A DNA stretch of 64,000 nt, taken from positions 1-64,000 of the forward strand of contig NZ_JAAJBU010000005.1 of the NCBI RefSeq assembly GCF_011392125.1. Direction: 5' to 3'. This document shows positions 56,991 to 64,000 of the stretch, one piece after another (position 1 is the first letter of the stretch; every line of letters begins with the position of its first letter). The position numbers and the translations under genes are program-made. Under the pieces are notes generated by a model. That model was not told the DNA's origin. It saw nothing but the letters and a program-made list of their open reading frames with translations, and made no database searches. Origin of the DNA: Flavobacterium lotistagni (lineage in GTDB: Bacteria; Bacteroidota; Bacteroidia; Flavobacteriales; Flavobacteriaceae).

Positions 56991-57557
56991 TTGGAAAAGG
57001 AACTCCATTACTTTAAAAACGCCCAACAATGGCGCGAATGGTTGCATGAAAATCACCATAAATCTAATGGTGTTGAGCTGGTTTTTTATCGTGTAGAAAG
57101 TGAATTTGAAAGTATGCGTTGGGAAGAAGCCGTGCAAGTAGCCATTTGTTACGGCTGGATTGATTCGACGGTGCGCAAATTAGATGCACATCGCCGCAAA
57201 CAAACCTTCACCCCAAGAAAAGACAAAAGTGTCTGGAGTAAACTCAACAAAACTTACATCGAGAAACTCATCGCCGAGAACCTGATGCACGAAAGTGGTT
57301 TGCGAAAAATCGAAATCGCAAAGGAAAATGGCTCTTGGGAAACACTCGATCAGGTGGAAGCACTTGTCGTTCCTGAAGATTTGCAAAAAGCCTTCAACGC
57401 CAATGCAAAAGCGTCCGAGCATTTTCATCATTTCAGCAAAACCTATCGGAAAAGTTATCTGTATTGGCTCAACCAAGCCAAAAGACCAGAAACCAGAGCC
57501 AATAGAATTGCAGAAATCATAAAGTATTGCGAGCAAAATATCAAGTCTAGACCTTAG
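56991..57557 (+). CDS. YdeI/OmpD-associated family protein
   Basis: The 188-residue soluble protein shows the YdeI pattern: AQQWREWLHENHHKSNGVEL, then AVQVAICYGWIDSTVRKLD, TPRKDKSVWSKLNKTYIEKL and the C-terminal YLYWLNQAKRPETRANRIAE. These proteins are linked to bacteriocin tolerance or stress, but the biochemical role is unknown. The most likely start is TTG at 56991 (MEKELHYF), directly before the conserved part. An ATG at 56958 would overlap sodC and add MFCYYSINFIG. Confidence 0.82.
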   Translation: MEKELHYFKNAQQWREWLHENHHKSNGVELVFYRVESEFESMRWEEAVQVAICYGWIDSTVRKLDAHRRKQTFTPRKDKSVWSKLNKTYIEKLIAENLMHESGLRKIEIAKENGSWETLDQVEALVVPEDLQKAFNANAKASEHFHHFSKTYRKSYLYWLNQAKRPETRANRIAEIIKYCEQNIKSRP

Positions 57558-57570
57558 TGGTTAACTTAAT

Positions 57571-57969
57571 ATGAAAAATAAATGGCCTGATATTCTGGTG
57601 ATTTTGACTTCGTTCATGGTATATTTAGAATGGGGAACCAACCAACATTGCTTTCTATTTCAAGCCGAGAAAGAAATTCTGAATAAGTTGTTTATCAATC
57701 CTATGGCTGTTTTGCATCCGCTAACCATTATTCCGATGCTGAGCCAATTATCATTACTTATCAATCTGACGCTAGAAAAAACCAATAAAGTACTAGTAAT
57801 TATAGGGATTTCTGGTTTAGCTATTTTGATTTACTTTATATTTCTTGTGGGCATTTTGGCTGTTAACATCAAAATCGTTCTCTCGACCCTTCCATTTCTT
57901 ATCGCTTCAACCATCGCTATTGGCCATTATAAAAGGCGATTTAGAAAGGCGATTTCCATAGAGAAATGA
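57571..57969 (+). CDS. Small membrane protein, function unknown
   Basis: 132 residues with about four hydrophobic segments (DILVILTSFMVYLEWG, HPLTIIPMLSQLSLLINL, LVIIGISGLAILIYFIFLVG, VLSTLPFLIASTIAI) and a basic tail (KRRFRKAIS). It starts 13 bp after the YdeI-like gene, so it is likely co-transcribed with it. I do not recognise the family. Confidence 0.65.
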   Translation: MKNKWPDILVILTSFMVYLEWGTNQHCFLFQAEKEILNKLFINPMAVLHPLTIIPMLSQLSLLINLTLEKTNKVLVIIGISGLAILIYFIFLVGILAVNIKIVLSTLPFLIASTIAIGHYKRRFRKAISIEK

Positions 57970-58000
57970 TGAATCGTTTGAACGTTAAAATAAATGGTAT

Positions 58001-58034
58001 TTGGGTTCCAAATGTCTAAAAAAGTATAGCTTTG
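58001..58034 (+). promoter_or_regulatory. Promoter for the LETM1-related gene
   Basis: TTG (58001-58003), a 23-nt spacer and TAGCTTTG (58027-58034), 17 nt ahead of the ATG at 58052. Confidence 0.6.
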
Positions 58035-58051
58035 CAGCGTAAAACCAAGCG

Positions 58052-59251
58052 ATGATTAACCCCTCGGCACACGGCTGGATTGAGAAATTTTTTGTAGAGC
58101 AAAAGGCTGCAAAACCGTCTGAAACAGATACGGTCGAGCGGTTCTACGAGAAAATTCGGCAAACAGGTTTTATTTACGGACACATTATTTCTTATTCAAC
58201 GCAAAGCAAAACCAATCATACCGGTTGGCTCAATGATGAAGTTTCTAAAGCCGCTCTGCTCAATGCTTTGTATCAGATTTTTAAAATTACTTCCAGTGAT
58301 AATACCGCAGATATTTTTTTGAATCGTGCAGTAGCTTTTTACAACGAAATGAATCCGCAAGGTTTTAACTTCTTTAAGAAAGTGTTACCGAGTAGTTCAA
58401 CAGCATTGAATTTAGAAAACATCATCGACGATCGCGTTCAAACCAACGACAATATCATCAGTAAAAACTTTTCGCATATCGTAACCAATGCGCTGCTGTT
58501 TGTAGATGTTTTGGCTTTTCAGCATTATCTACTCGAAGGAAAAATTCCGGAGAAATACCTGAAGAAACTTGAAGAAACAATTGTGAGTATTGTGGCTTTG
58601 GCACTGCGAACGAAATCCAATAAATCGCAACACGATGATTTGCTGGTCAAACTTTTTGAAGCTTCGGTGCGCTATAGTAAATTCTCGACGGTGAATATTC
58701 GCAACCTCGATACCTTGGAATTACAGTATTTTGAGAATCCGCTCGAACGGTATTATTTAATTGATATGGCCGGACTAGCCATGTGGAGCGATGGAAAAGT
58801 TGAAAACGACGAAGCCTATTTCTTGTATTCGCTCGCAGAAAAAATGCGCGTTCCCGATGATTTTGTAAACCAAAGTATCGCCGACACCAATGAATTCATC
58901 ACCAAATACCAAAAAGAAATTCCATATTTCAACTATTCTAATCCGGTCAAGCATTTCTACGACCAAACCACACAACTGGTCATCACACTAATCAAACGCA
59001 ACCAAAAAAGGCTGGCCAAAGAAATATCGCAAAGTCGTGAATTGATGGTATTACTGGCCCACTCTACCCAACGCGATTTAGACAAAGAAGAAAAAAAGAA
59101 AGTCAAGAAACAGTTGCTCGACATTTGTAAAACAGTGCCGTCTTTGACTATATTTTTAATTCCCGGCGGAAGTTTGCTCTTGCCGATTCTAATTAAGTTT
59201 ATTCCGCAATTGCTACCTTCTTCATTTAATGAGAATTTGGAAGACCAATAA
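58052..59251 (+). CDS. LETM1-related biofilm-associated protein
   Basis: 399 residues. The N-terminal ~330 are helical and soluble (for example RYYLIDMAGLAMWSDGKVEND, a TerB-like acidic helix pair). The C-terminal part, STQRDLDKEEKKKVKKQLLD then SLTIFLIPGGSLLLPILIKF, matches the LETM1 membrane-proximal region, where a Pro-rich hydrophobic segment follows a basic helix. Mitochondrial LETM1 is an ion exchanger or ribosome receptor. Flavobacterial homologues carry a biofilm-associated label, but the mechanism is unknown. It has its own promoter and is convergent with the carbonic anhydrase gene. Confidence 0.78.
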   Translation: MINPSAHGWIEKFFVEQKAAKPSETDTVERFYEKIRQTGFIYGHIISYSTQSKTNHTGWLNDEVSKAALLNALYQIFKITSSDNTADIFLNRAVAFYNEMNPQGFNFFKKVLPSSSTALNLENIIDDRVQTNDNIISKNFSHIVTNALLFVDVLAFQHYLLEGKIPEKYLKKLEETIVSIVALALRTKSNKSQHDDLLVKLFEASVRYSKFSTVNIRNLDTLELQYFENPLERYYLIDMAGLAMWSDGKVENDEAYFLYSLAEKMRVPDDFVNQSIADTNEFITKYQKEIPYFNYSNPVKHFYDQTTQLVITLIKRNQKRLAKEISQSRELMVLLAHSTQRDLDKEEKKKVKKQLLDICKTVPSLTIFLIPGGSLLLPILIKFIPQLLPSSFNENLEDQ

Positions 59252-59278
59252 AAAAGCCACCCGAGAGCGACTATTTTT

Positions 59279-59917
59279 TTAGAATTTCAATTGGTATACT
59301 TCATCCAGATCTTTTTCCGAACTAATATTTACTTCAAGATCGGTAACAAAACCTGAATTCAGACCGTAAGCCCAACCGTGTAAGGTTAAGTCTTGACCGG
59401 TTCTCCAGGCGCCTTGAACAATAGAAGTTTTGGCCAAATCGAATACTTGTTCTTTGACATTGATTTCAACGAATTTATTGAAGCGTTCTTCCTCGTTTTG
59501 AATCGTATCCAAATAGTCTTGATGCAAACGATAAACATCTTTAATGTGGCGAATCCAGTTGTCAATCAAACCAATAGAATCATTACCCATTGCTGCTTTC
59601 ACACCACCACAACCATAATGCCCGCAAACAATAACGTGTTTTACTTTGAGTACATTCACCGCATAATCCAGTACGCTGAGCATATTCATATCGGAATGAA
59701 TCACCATGTTGGCGATATTTCTGTGCACAAAAACCTCACCCGGTTTAGCTCCAATAATTTCGTTGGCCGGAACGCGACTGTCTGAACAACCAATCCAAAG
59801 TAATGGCGGAGTTTGCCCTTTGGCTAAATGCTGAAAATAATTCGGATCTTGAGACAACGATTTCTCGACCCATTCTTTATTATTGTCTAGTATTTTTTTA
59901 TAGAAATCACTGCTCAT
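59279..59917 (-). CDS. can: Beta-class carbonic anhydrase
   Basis: Zinc enzyme interconverting carbon dioxide and bicarbonate in the cytosol. The 212 residues show the zinc ligands Cys44 (WIGCSDSRVPANE), His100 and Cys103 (VCGHYGCGGVKAAM) and the Asp46-Arg48 dyad. Size and spacing are those of E. coli Can. It lies 34 bp downstream of the SulP transporter in the same direction, so the two probably form a bicarbonate-handling operon. Confidence 0.96.
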   Translation of the reverse strand: MSSDFYKKILDNNKEWVEKSLSQDPNYFQHLAKGQTPPLLWIGCSDSRVPANEIIGAKPGEVFVHRNIANMVIHSDMNMLSVLDYAVNVLKVKHVIVCGHYGCGGVKAAMGNDSIGLIDNWIRHIKDVYRLHQDYLDTIQNEEERFNKFVEINVKEQVFDLAKTSIVQGAWRTGQDLTLHGWAYGLNSGFVTDLEVNISSEKDLDEVYQLKF

Positions 59918-59951
59918 GCTATAAGTTTTTAGAGTTACTAAATGTAATTAA

Positions 59952-61625
59952 TTAATTCTTGTTTTGTGATGGATTTGAAATCTCATCAGGGAAAATCTCT
60001 TTGGTCACCATTTTTCTTTTGGCTACGTCATAAACGTGTTCGATAGTTACTTTGTTCAATGATTCGTCGGTGTTTTGCAACTGATAGGCCTTTTTGAATC
60101 CTTTGAGTTTGACTTTGATATTTTCGTCAATGGCACGTGTGGTTTTGAATTCGCGGATCAAATCGAGAATATCATGGGCAATATAAACCGTATCTTGGGC
60201 ATTGATAATCACTTTAGAATTCTCAGGAATGGCCTTCAAGGTCGATTTAATAGCGGCTTTGTTCAGAAATGAAACTTCTTGCGCTAAATCGATGTGGATA
60301 ATATCGCCATCAGCATAAGCTTCTTTTCGGAAACTGTAAGCGCGTTTAAGATTCCCTTTCAAAACGAAGATAATACTGATAACAATTCCCAAGGCAACAC
60401 CTTTTAAAAGATCGGTAAAGACAACACCTACCAATGTAGCGATAAATGGCACAAACTGGTATTTCCCTTTTTCCCAAAAATGCTTGAAAGTAGCGGGTTT
60501 AGCGAGCTTATACCCCACCATCAACAACACAGCAGCCAAAGTAGCTAAAGGGATTTTATTTAAGATGGTTGGAATCAAAATCACGCTCAGTAAAAGCAAA
60601 AATCCGTGAATTATGGTAGACATTTTAGATTTTGCTCCGGCATTATTATTGGCCGAAGTACGAACCACTACAGAGGTCATGGGCAATCCGCCTAAGAGTG
60701 AACTTACCATATTTCCGATGCCTTGCGCTCTGAGTTCGACGTTGGTATCGGTGTAACGCTTCATGGCATCCATCCGGTCGGCCGCTTCAATGCAAAGCAA
60801 AGTTTCGATAGAAGCCACAATCGCAATAGTTAGCGCGGTTACCCATACCTTTGGATTGGTTATCGCAGTAAAATCCGGAAAAACCAAAATCGCTTTGAAT
60901 TCTTCTACTGAAGTAGGCACCGGAAGCGCCACCAAATGCTGTTTTTGAATCTCAAATATACTTCCAGTGGCAATAAAAATTTCATTTAAAATCACACCGA
61001 GTATAACTGCAACTAAAGCCCCTGGGACTACTTTGAGTTTTTTGAGTGCTGGTATTTTGTCCCAAGCAATGAGGATAATCAGTGAAATAGCAGTGATTAA
61101 AATAGAACCCAATTGAACATGATCGAGCAAAGCAGCCAATGCAGAAAAGGTATTGCTACCATCTTCCTGCATAAAGGATTCGTCTCCTTCGAAGTCACTG
61201 TCATAACCAAAAGCATGAGGCAATTGCTTTAAGATAATAATGATGCCAATACCGGCAAGCATTCCTTCAATAACATTGGTCGGGAAATAATTCGAGATAC
61301 TTCCAGCCTTAATCAAACCTAACAAAAGTTGAATAATTCCTGCGAAAAATACAGCAGTTAAGAAGATGTTGAAAGCACCAAAGTCTGTAATTGCCGTGAG
61401 CACAATTGCGGTTAGCCCAGCAGCCGGTCCGCTTACACTGAGTTGTGACTGACTTAGATAACCCACAACGATTCCGCCAATTACACCGGAAATAATGCCT
61501 GAAAATAAAGGTGCTCCCGAAGCCATTGCAATACCCAAACACAAAGGAAGCGCCACTAAAAAAACCACCAAACCTGAAGCAAAATCAGATTTAAGGTTCG
61601 AGAAAATATTAATTTTTTTTGTCAT
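59952..61625 (-). CDS. SulP-family anion (probably bicarbonate) transporter
   Basis: 557 residues. About ten to twelve membrane segments begin after FSNLKSDFASGLVVFLVALPLCLGIA, the SulP signature. GPAAGLTAIVLTAI, VVGYLSQSQLSVS and NMVSSLLGGLPMTSVVVRTSAN are conserved core motifs. A C-terminal STAS-like domain follows at ~450-540 (EVSFLNKAAIKSTLKAIPENSKVI). Members carry sulfate, bicarbonate or other anions. Coupling to carbonic anhydrase favours bicarbonate, as for BicA. That choice is inference. Confidence 0.9.
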   Translation of the reverse strand: MTKKINIFSNLKSDFASGLVVFLVALPLCLGIAMASGAPLFSGIISGVIGGIVVGYLSQSQLSVSGPAAGLTAIVLTAITDFGAFNIFLTAVFFAGIIQLLLGLIKAGSISNYFPTNVIEGMLAGIGIIIILKQLPHAFGYDSDFEGDESFMQEDGSNTFSALAALLDHVQLGSILITAISLIILIAWDKIPALKKLKVVPGALVAVILGVILNEIFIATGSIFEIQKQHLVALPVPTSVEEFKAILVFPDFTAITNPKVWVTALTIAIVASIETLLCIEAADRMDAMKRYTDTNVELRAQGIGNMVSSLLGGLPMTSVVVRTSANNNAGAKSKMSTIIHGFLLLLSVILIPTILNKIPLATLAAVLLMVGYKLAKPATFKHFWEKGKYQFVPFIATLVGVVFTDLLKGVALGIVISIIFVLKGNLKRAYSFRKEAYADGDIIHIDLAQEVSFLNKAAIKSTLKAIPENSKVIINAQDTVYIAHDILDLIREFKTTRAIDENIKVKLKGFKKAYQLQNTDESLNKVTIEHVYDVAKRKMVTKEIFPDEISNPSQNKN

Positions 61626-61703
61626 GATACCTGATTAAGTTGAATACAAGAATTGAATCCTACTGCAAAATAAGACTTCAATTTTACGAGAAAATTCGCG
61701 GTA

Positions 61704-61985
61704 TTAAACTTCTTCAGGTGGCGGAATGAAAATGGCAGAAGCAATTTTGTCGTGCCTTGTATTGTGTTCTGCGTGAATTGAGATGGATTTGGTTTCAGGA
61801 AATAGAATCAAAGTATAAAAAAAACCATCTTGCAAATCGGCTTTAACTTCTTTGTGCGGCTGCTCTTCTTCGGCTGTGCTGTAAAAGTAGGAAGTATCAG
61901 TACTATTTTCGATTAAACTCACAACAGTTGGTGTCGCCAAAAAAGCAACAAAAACCATCAAAAACAATTGAGCAATCCACTTCAT
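61704..61985 (-). CDS. Small exported or membrane-anchored protein, function unknown
   Basis: 93 residues. The N-terminal hydrophobic helix (WIAQLFLMVFVAFLATPTVV) is a signal peptide or anchor, followed by an acidic, His-containing segment (SIHAEHNTRHDK) and a Pro-rich end (FIPPPEEV). No family is recognised. A full promoter match lies immediately upstream, with its -7 box only 4 nt from the ATG, so the mRNA may be nearly leaderless. Small proteins of this kind are conserved in flavobacteria as far as I recall. Confidence 0.65.
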   Translation of the reverse strand: MKWIAQLFLMVFVAFLATPTVVSLIENSTDTSYFYSTAEEEQPHKEVKADLQDGFFYTLILFPETKSISIHAEHNTRHDKIASAIFIPPPEEV

Positions 61986-61989
61986 GGCG

Positions 61990-62022
61990 CAAATGTAAAA
62001 TTATAGGTGAGCCAATTGACAA
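61990..62022 (-). promoter_or_regulatory. Promoter of the 93-residue small-protein gene
   Basis: Minus strand: TTG (62022-62020), 22-nt spacer, TACATTTG (61997-61990). The ATG at 61985 follows within 5 nt, about where transcription should begin. Confidence 0.55.
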
Positions 62023-62056
62023 GCCGAGCCAAATTTAAACAAAAATTAACAACCAT

Positions 62057-62092
62057 AAAAAACCATTCCCTGCTTTTATAGAGAATGGTTGA
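62057..62092 (-). terminator. Terminator after dps
   Basis: AACCATTC (62061-62068) and GAATGGTT (62083-62090) form a perfect 8-bp stem. On the minus strand it runs into five or six T. Confidence 0.65.
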
Positions 62093-62113
62093 TTTATGTT
62101 GAACTTATGTGAA

Positions 62114-62587
62114 TTATTCCTGTAACCAAGCCTGCATCATCCATATCAGTTTTTCTTGTTCGGCTATAAAATCACTCATCATAGCATTAGTGCCTTCATC
62201 ATTGATTTTGCCAGATTGCTCCAAAATGACACGTTCAATTTTTAACAAACTTGACAGCGAACCAACTATTAAATGAATTGCTTCGGTATCGGTGTGGATG
62301 TTTTTACCAACTTGGAGTTGGCTGTTTTTGATGTAATCCTCAAAAGTATGAAGTGGAATTCCGCCTAAAGTAAGTACCCGTTCTGCAATAAGATCAATTT
62401 TGAGTTGGCTGTCGTTGTAGAGTTCTTCGAATTTCAGATGCAAATTGAAGAAATTTTTTCCGCGAATGTTCCAATGCAATCCGCGTAGGTTTTGATAATA
62501 CACTTGAAAATTGGCCAAAAGTAAGTTCAACTCGGCTACCATGATTTCAGTTTCTTTCAATGGAAGCCCTAAAATATTTGTTTTCAT
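62114..62587 (-). CDS. dps: Dps-type ferritin-like DNA-protection protein
   Basis: 157 residues. It forms a 12-subunit shell that oxidises and stores iron and protects DNA during oxidative stress. NLRGLHWNIRGKNFFNLHLKFE carries the Dps His and the Asp/Glu inter-subunit ferroxidase residues (the usual H..D..E pattern falls here and in LYNDSQLKIDLIAERV). GIPLHTFEDYI continues the family pattern. It is divergent from oxyR with a 95-bp shared spacer, the classic arrangement for peroxide control. Confidence 0.92.
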   Translation of the reverse strand: MKTNILGLPLKETEIMVAELNLLLANFQVYYQNLRGLHWNIRGKNFFNLHLKFEELYNDSQLKIDLIAERVLTLGGIPLHTFEDYIKNSQLQVGKNIHTDTEAIHLIVGSLSSLLKIERVILEQSGKINDEGTNAMMSDFIAEQEKLIWMMQAWLQE

Positions 62588-62604
62588 TGGATTGGATTTT
62601 ACTT

Positions 62605-62630
62605 CAAAAGTAAAGATATTCTTCGAACAA
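62605..62630 (-). promoter_or_regulatory. Possible dps promoter
   Basis: TACTTTTG on the minus strand (62612-62605) fits TAnnTTTG. The TTG at 62630-62628 is 15 nt upstream, slightly short. Confidence 0.4.
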
Positions 62631-62655
62631 GACTCTGCTGCAAATTGATAGTGTT

Positions 62656-62663
62656 TATATTTG
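62656..62663 (+). promoter_or_regulatory. -7 box for oxyR
   Basis: TATATTTG 20 nt before the oxyR ATG. No TTG at the usual -33 distance, as expected where an activator or self-repressor assists. Confidence 0.45.
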
Positions 62664-62682
62664 CATCAAATCAGATTATAAA

Positions 62683-63624
62683 ATGACCATCACCCAACTT
62701 CAATATGTTTTGGCTGTGGCTGAACATAAAAATTTCACTCTGGCTGCCGAAAAATGTTTTGTCACCCAACCTACCCTAAGTATGCAAATTCAAAAGGTAG
62801 AAGAAGAACTCAATATTTTGATATTTGACCGCAGTAAAAAACCTATCCAACTCACTGAAATTGGGCAGAAAATCGTTAATCAAGCTAAGAATATTGTCAA
62901 TGAAGCTGACCGGATAAAAGATATCGTCGAGCAGCAGAAAGGATTTATCGGCGGCGAATTTCGTTTGGGAATTATCCCGACTATTATGCCCACTCTACTT
63001 CCGATGTTTTTAAACAACTTTATCAAAAAATATCCGAAAGTAAAACTCATTATTGAAGAGCTCAATACTGATGAAATTATTACCAAACTCAACAACGGAC
63101 ATCTTGATGCCGCTATTGCCGCGACCCCGCTTATGGAGGAAAAAATAAAGGAAGTAGTGCTGTATTTTGAACCGTTCATGGCTTATATTCCACAGTCACA
63201 CCATAATTACAGTAAGTCTGAAATCGAAGTAAGCGATTTGAATCTGGATGAAATTTTATTACTGCAAGACGGGCATTGTTTCCGAGATGGTATTTTAAAT
63301 TTATGCAAAAATACTGTCAAACCCGAAGGCAATCATTTTCAACTGCAAAGCGGTAGTTTTGAAACTCTTATTAAATTGGCAGATGAAGGTTTAGGAATTA
63401 CTTTATTGCCTTACTTGCATACGCTAGATTTAAAAGAAGCCGACAAACTCAAACTAAAGCATTTCAAAGAGCCAAAACCGGCTCGTGAAGTCAGTCTAAT
63501 TTTTCCAAAAACAGAACTCAAAATCCATATTATTGATGCTTTGCGGAGTACCATTTCCGGAGTTGTAAAAGGCGCTATTGTTTTCCACAATGTTGAAATC
63601 ATTAGTCCGATTACCAAAAAATAA
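62683..63624 (+). CDS. oxyR: Hydrogen-peroxide-sensing LysR regulator OxyR
   Basis: 313 residues. The N-terminal helix-turn-helix is TLAAEKCFVTQPTLSMQIQK (residues 19-38). The sensor half has GHCFRDGILNLCKN with Cys199 and Cys208, the same positions and 9-residue spacing as the redox cysteines of E. coli OxyR, which form the peroxide-induced disulfide. It is expected to activate dps next door and other defence genes such as catalase, which is not in this window. A terminator follows directly. Confidence 0.95.
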   Translation: MTITQLQYVLAVAEHKNFTLAAEKCFVTQPTLSMQIQKVEEELNILIFDRSKKPIQLTEIGQKIVNQAKNIVNEADRIKDIVEQQKGFIGGEFRLGIIPTIMPTLLPMFLNNFIKKYPKVKLIIEELNTDEIITKLNNGHLDAAIAATPLMEEKIKEVVLYFEPFMAYIPQSHHNYSKSEIEVSDLNLDEILLLQDGHCFRDGILNLCKNTVKPEGNHFQLQSGSFETLIKLADEGLGITLLPYLHTLDLKEADKLKLKHFKEPKPAREVSLIFPKTELKIHIIDALRSTISGVVKGAIVFHNVEIISPITKK

Positions 63625-63645
63625 AGGAACCCGAAAGTTCCTTTT
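63623..63645 (+). terminator. Terminator after oxyR
   Basis: AAAGGAAC-CCGAAA-GTTCCTTTTT, an 8-bp stem ending in five T, overlapping the last base of the oxyR stop. Confidence 0.75.
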
Positions 63646-63668
63646 TAATGTTTTTGCGTCAAATGGAT

Positions 63669-63872
63669 TTAACCCGCCACGTTGACGATACTTATGTATG
63701 GTTGTAATTCTGGTTTTTCACTGGTAAAATTAGTCAACCATTTCTTCAGCTGTTCTAACTCGTAAGGCAATAAATTTTTGATTGCTTTTCTGAGCTCTTT
63801 ACAAAAAAGAACCGGATCGAAGCTCACTCTTTCGAGCACCGATTTGGTGTAGTCGTAGATCATTCTAGGCAT
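63669..63872 (-). CDS. Conserved small hypothetical protein
   Basis: 67 residues: MPRMIYDYTKSVLERVSFDP, then LFCKELRKAIKNLLPYELEQ and LKKWLTNFTSEKPELQPYIS. It has no signal peptide or membrane segment and is helical and basic. Similar short proteins occur in flavobacteria and I do not know a function. The codon use and position between oxyR and the window edge make it a plausible gene. Its upstream 128 bp to the window end show no feature I can name. Confidence 0.65.
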   Translation of the reverse strand: MPRMIYDYTKSVLERVSFDPVLFCKELRKAIKNLLPYELEQLKKWLTNFTSEKPELQPYISIVNVAG

Positions 63873-64000
63873 AATGGTAAGATTTAGGGGTTATCTTAAT
63901 AAGAACGTGGGGTAAAAGTAAAAGAAAAAAACATAAGCTGCAAGACAAACGGTAAAAAAACAACGATTAAATACCTAAAAAATCGACGAAATGCACTTTA

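Noticed and set aside
59252-59278. Terminator between the LETM1-related and carbonic anhydrase genes
   Set aside because: A/T runs flank GCCACCCGAGAGCGAC, but the stem is poorly paired; not strong enough to list.

Overview
The window looks like a chromosomal segment of a Flavobacteriaceae bacterium, most likely a Flavobacterium. The basis is: fused SecD-SecF, the bacillithiol gene bshB1, a type IX secretion (T9SS) sorting domain, DUF3667 and LETM1-related proteins, AT-rich spacers, almost no Shine-Dalgarno sequences, and several promoters of the Bacteroidetes form TTG-N(17-23)-TAnnTTTG. Nearly all of it is ordinary core genome. I see no prophage, insertion sequence, CRISPR array or integrase.

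Layout. 1-3628 (minus) is the N-terminal 1,209 codons of a secreted repeat adhesin that runs off the left edge. 3784-9363 (plus) carries folE, cysS, yidD, lgt, a membrane acyltransferase and a methyltransferase. 9364-9836 is a patchwork of palindromic and octameric repeats. 9837-24852 (minus) carries secDF, mdh, gyrB, a dipeptide epimerase, asnB, a GreA/GreB-like factor and an envelope pair (outer-membrane barrel plus 1,005-residue TPR protein). 25030-29802 has ftsE coupled to two family-2 glycosyltransferases, then two divergent glycosyltransferases. 29984-35895 mixes small stress and hypothetical genes, a DUF3667 protein, an M28 lipoprotein peptidase, tRNA-His and a minus-strand group of hotdog thioesterase, isochorismate synthase and bshB1. 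36066-44635 (plus) carries a lipoprotein, purL, a T9SS-exported M14 carboxypeptidase and a second DUF3667 protein. 44690-47220 (minus) pairs a membrane phosphatase with an LTA-synthase-like sulfatase-fold enzyme.

47328-55587 is the fatty-acid degradation block: an acyl-CoA ligase, a small membrane protein, then a tight operon of MarR regulator, 3-hydroxyacyl-CoA dehydrogenase/enoyl-CoA hydratase, thiolase and acyl-CoA dehydrogenase. Together these would activate long-chain fatty acids and carry out every step of beta-oxidation. 55758-59251 holds a hypothetical protein, sodC, a YdeI-like protein, a small membrane protein and a LETM1-related protein. 59279-61625 (minus) pairs a SulP anion transporter with a beta-carbonic anhydrase. 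62114-63624 is a divergent dps/oxyR peroxide-defence pair.

The most interesting non-coding signals are: two 83-nt palindromic repeats whose stems differ by compensatory changes; 8-bp-period NNCCTNAG arrays in three spacers; a 17-bp perfect palindrome made of two opposed -7 boxes between divergent glycosyltransferase genes; and a palindrome ahead of the marR-fad operon. I found no clearly new multi-gene system. The best candidates for under-described biology are the TPR/outer-membrane-barrel pair, the LETM1-related protein and the DUF3667 paralogues.
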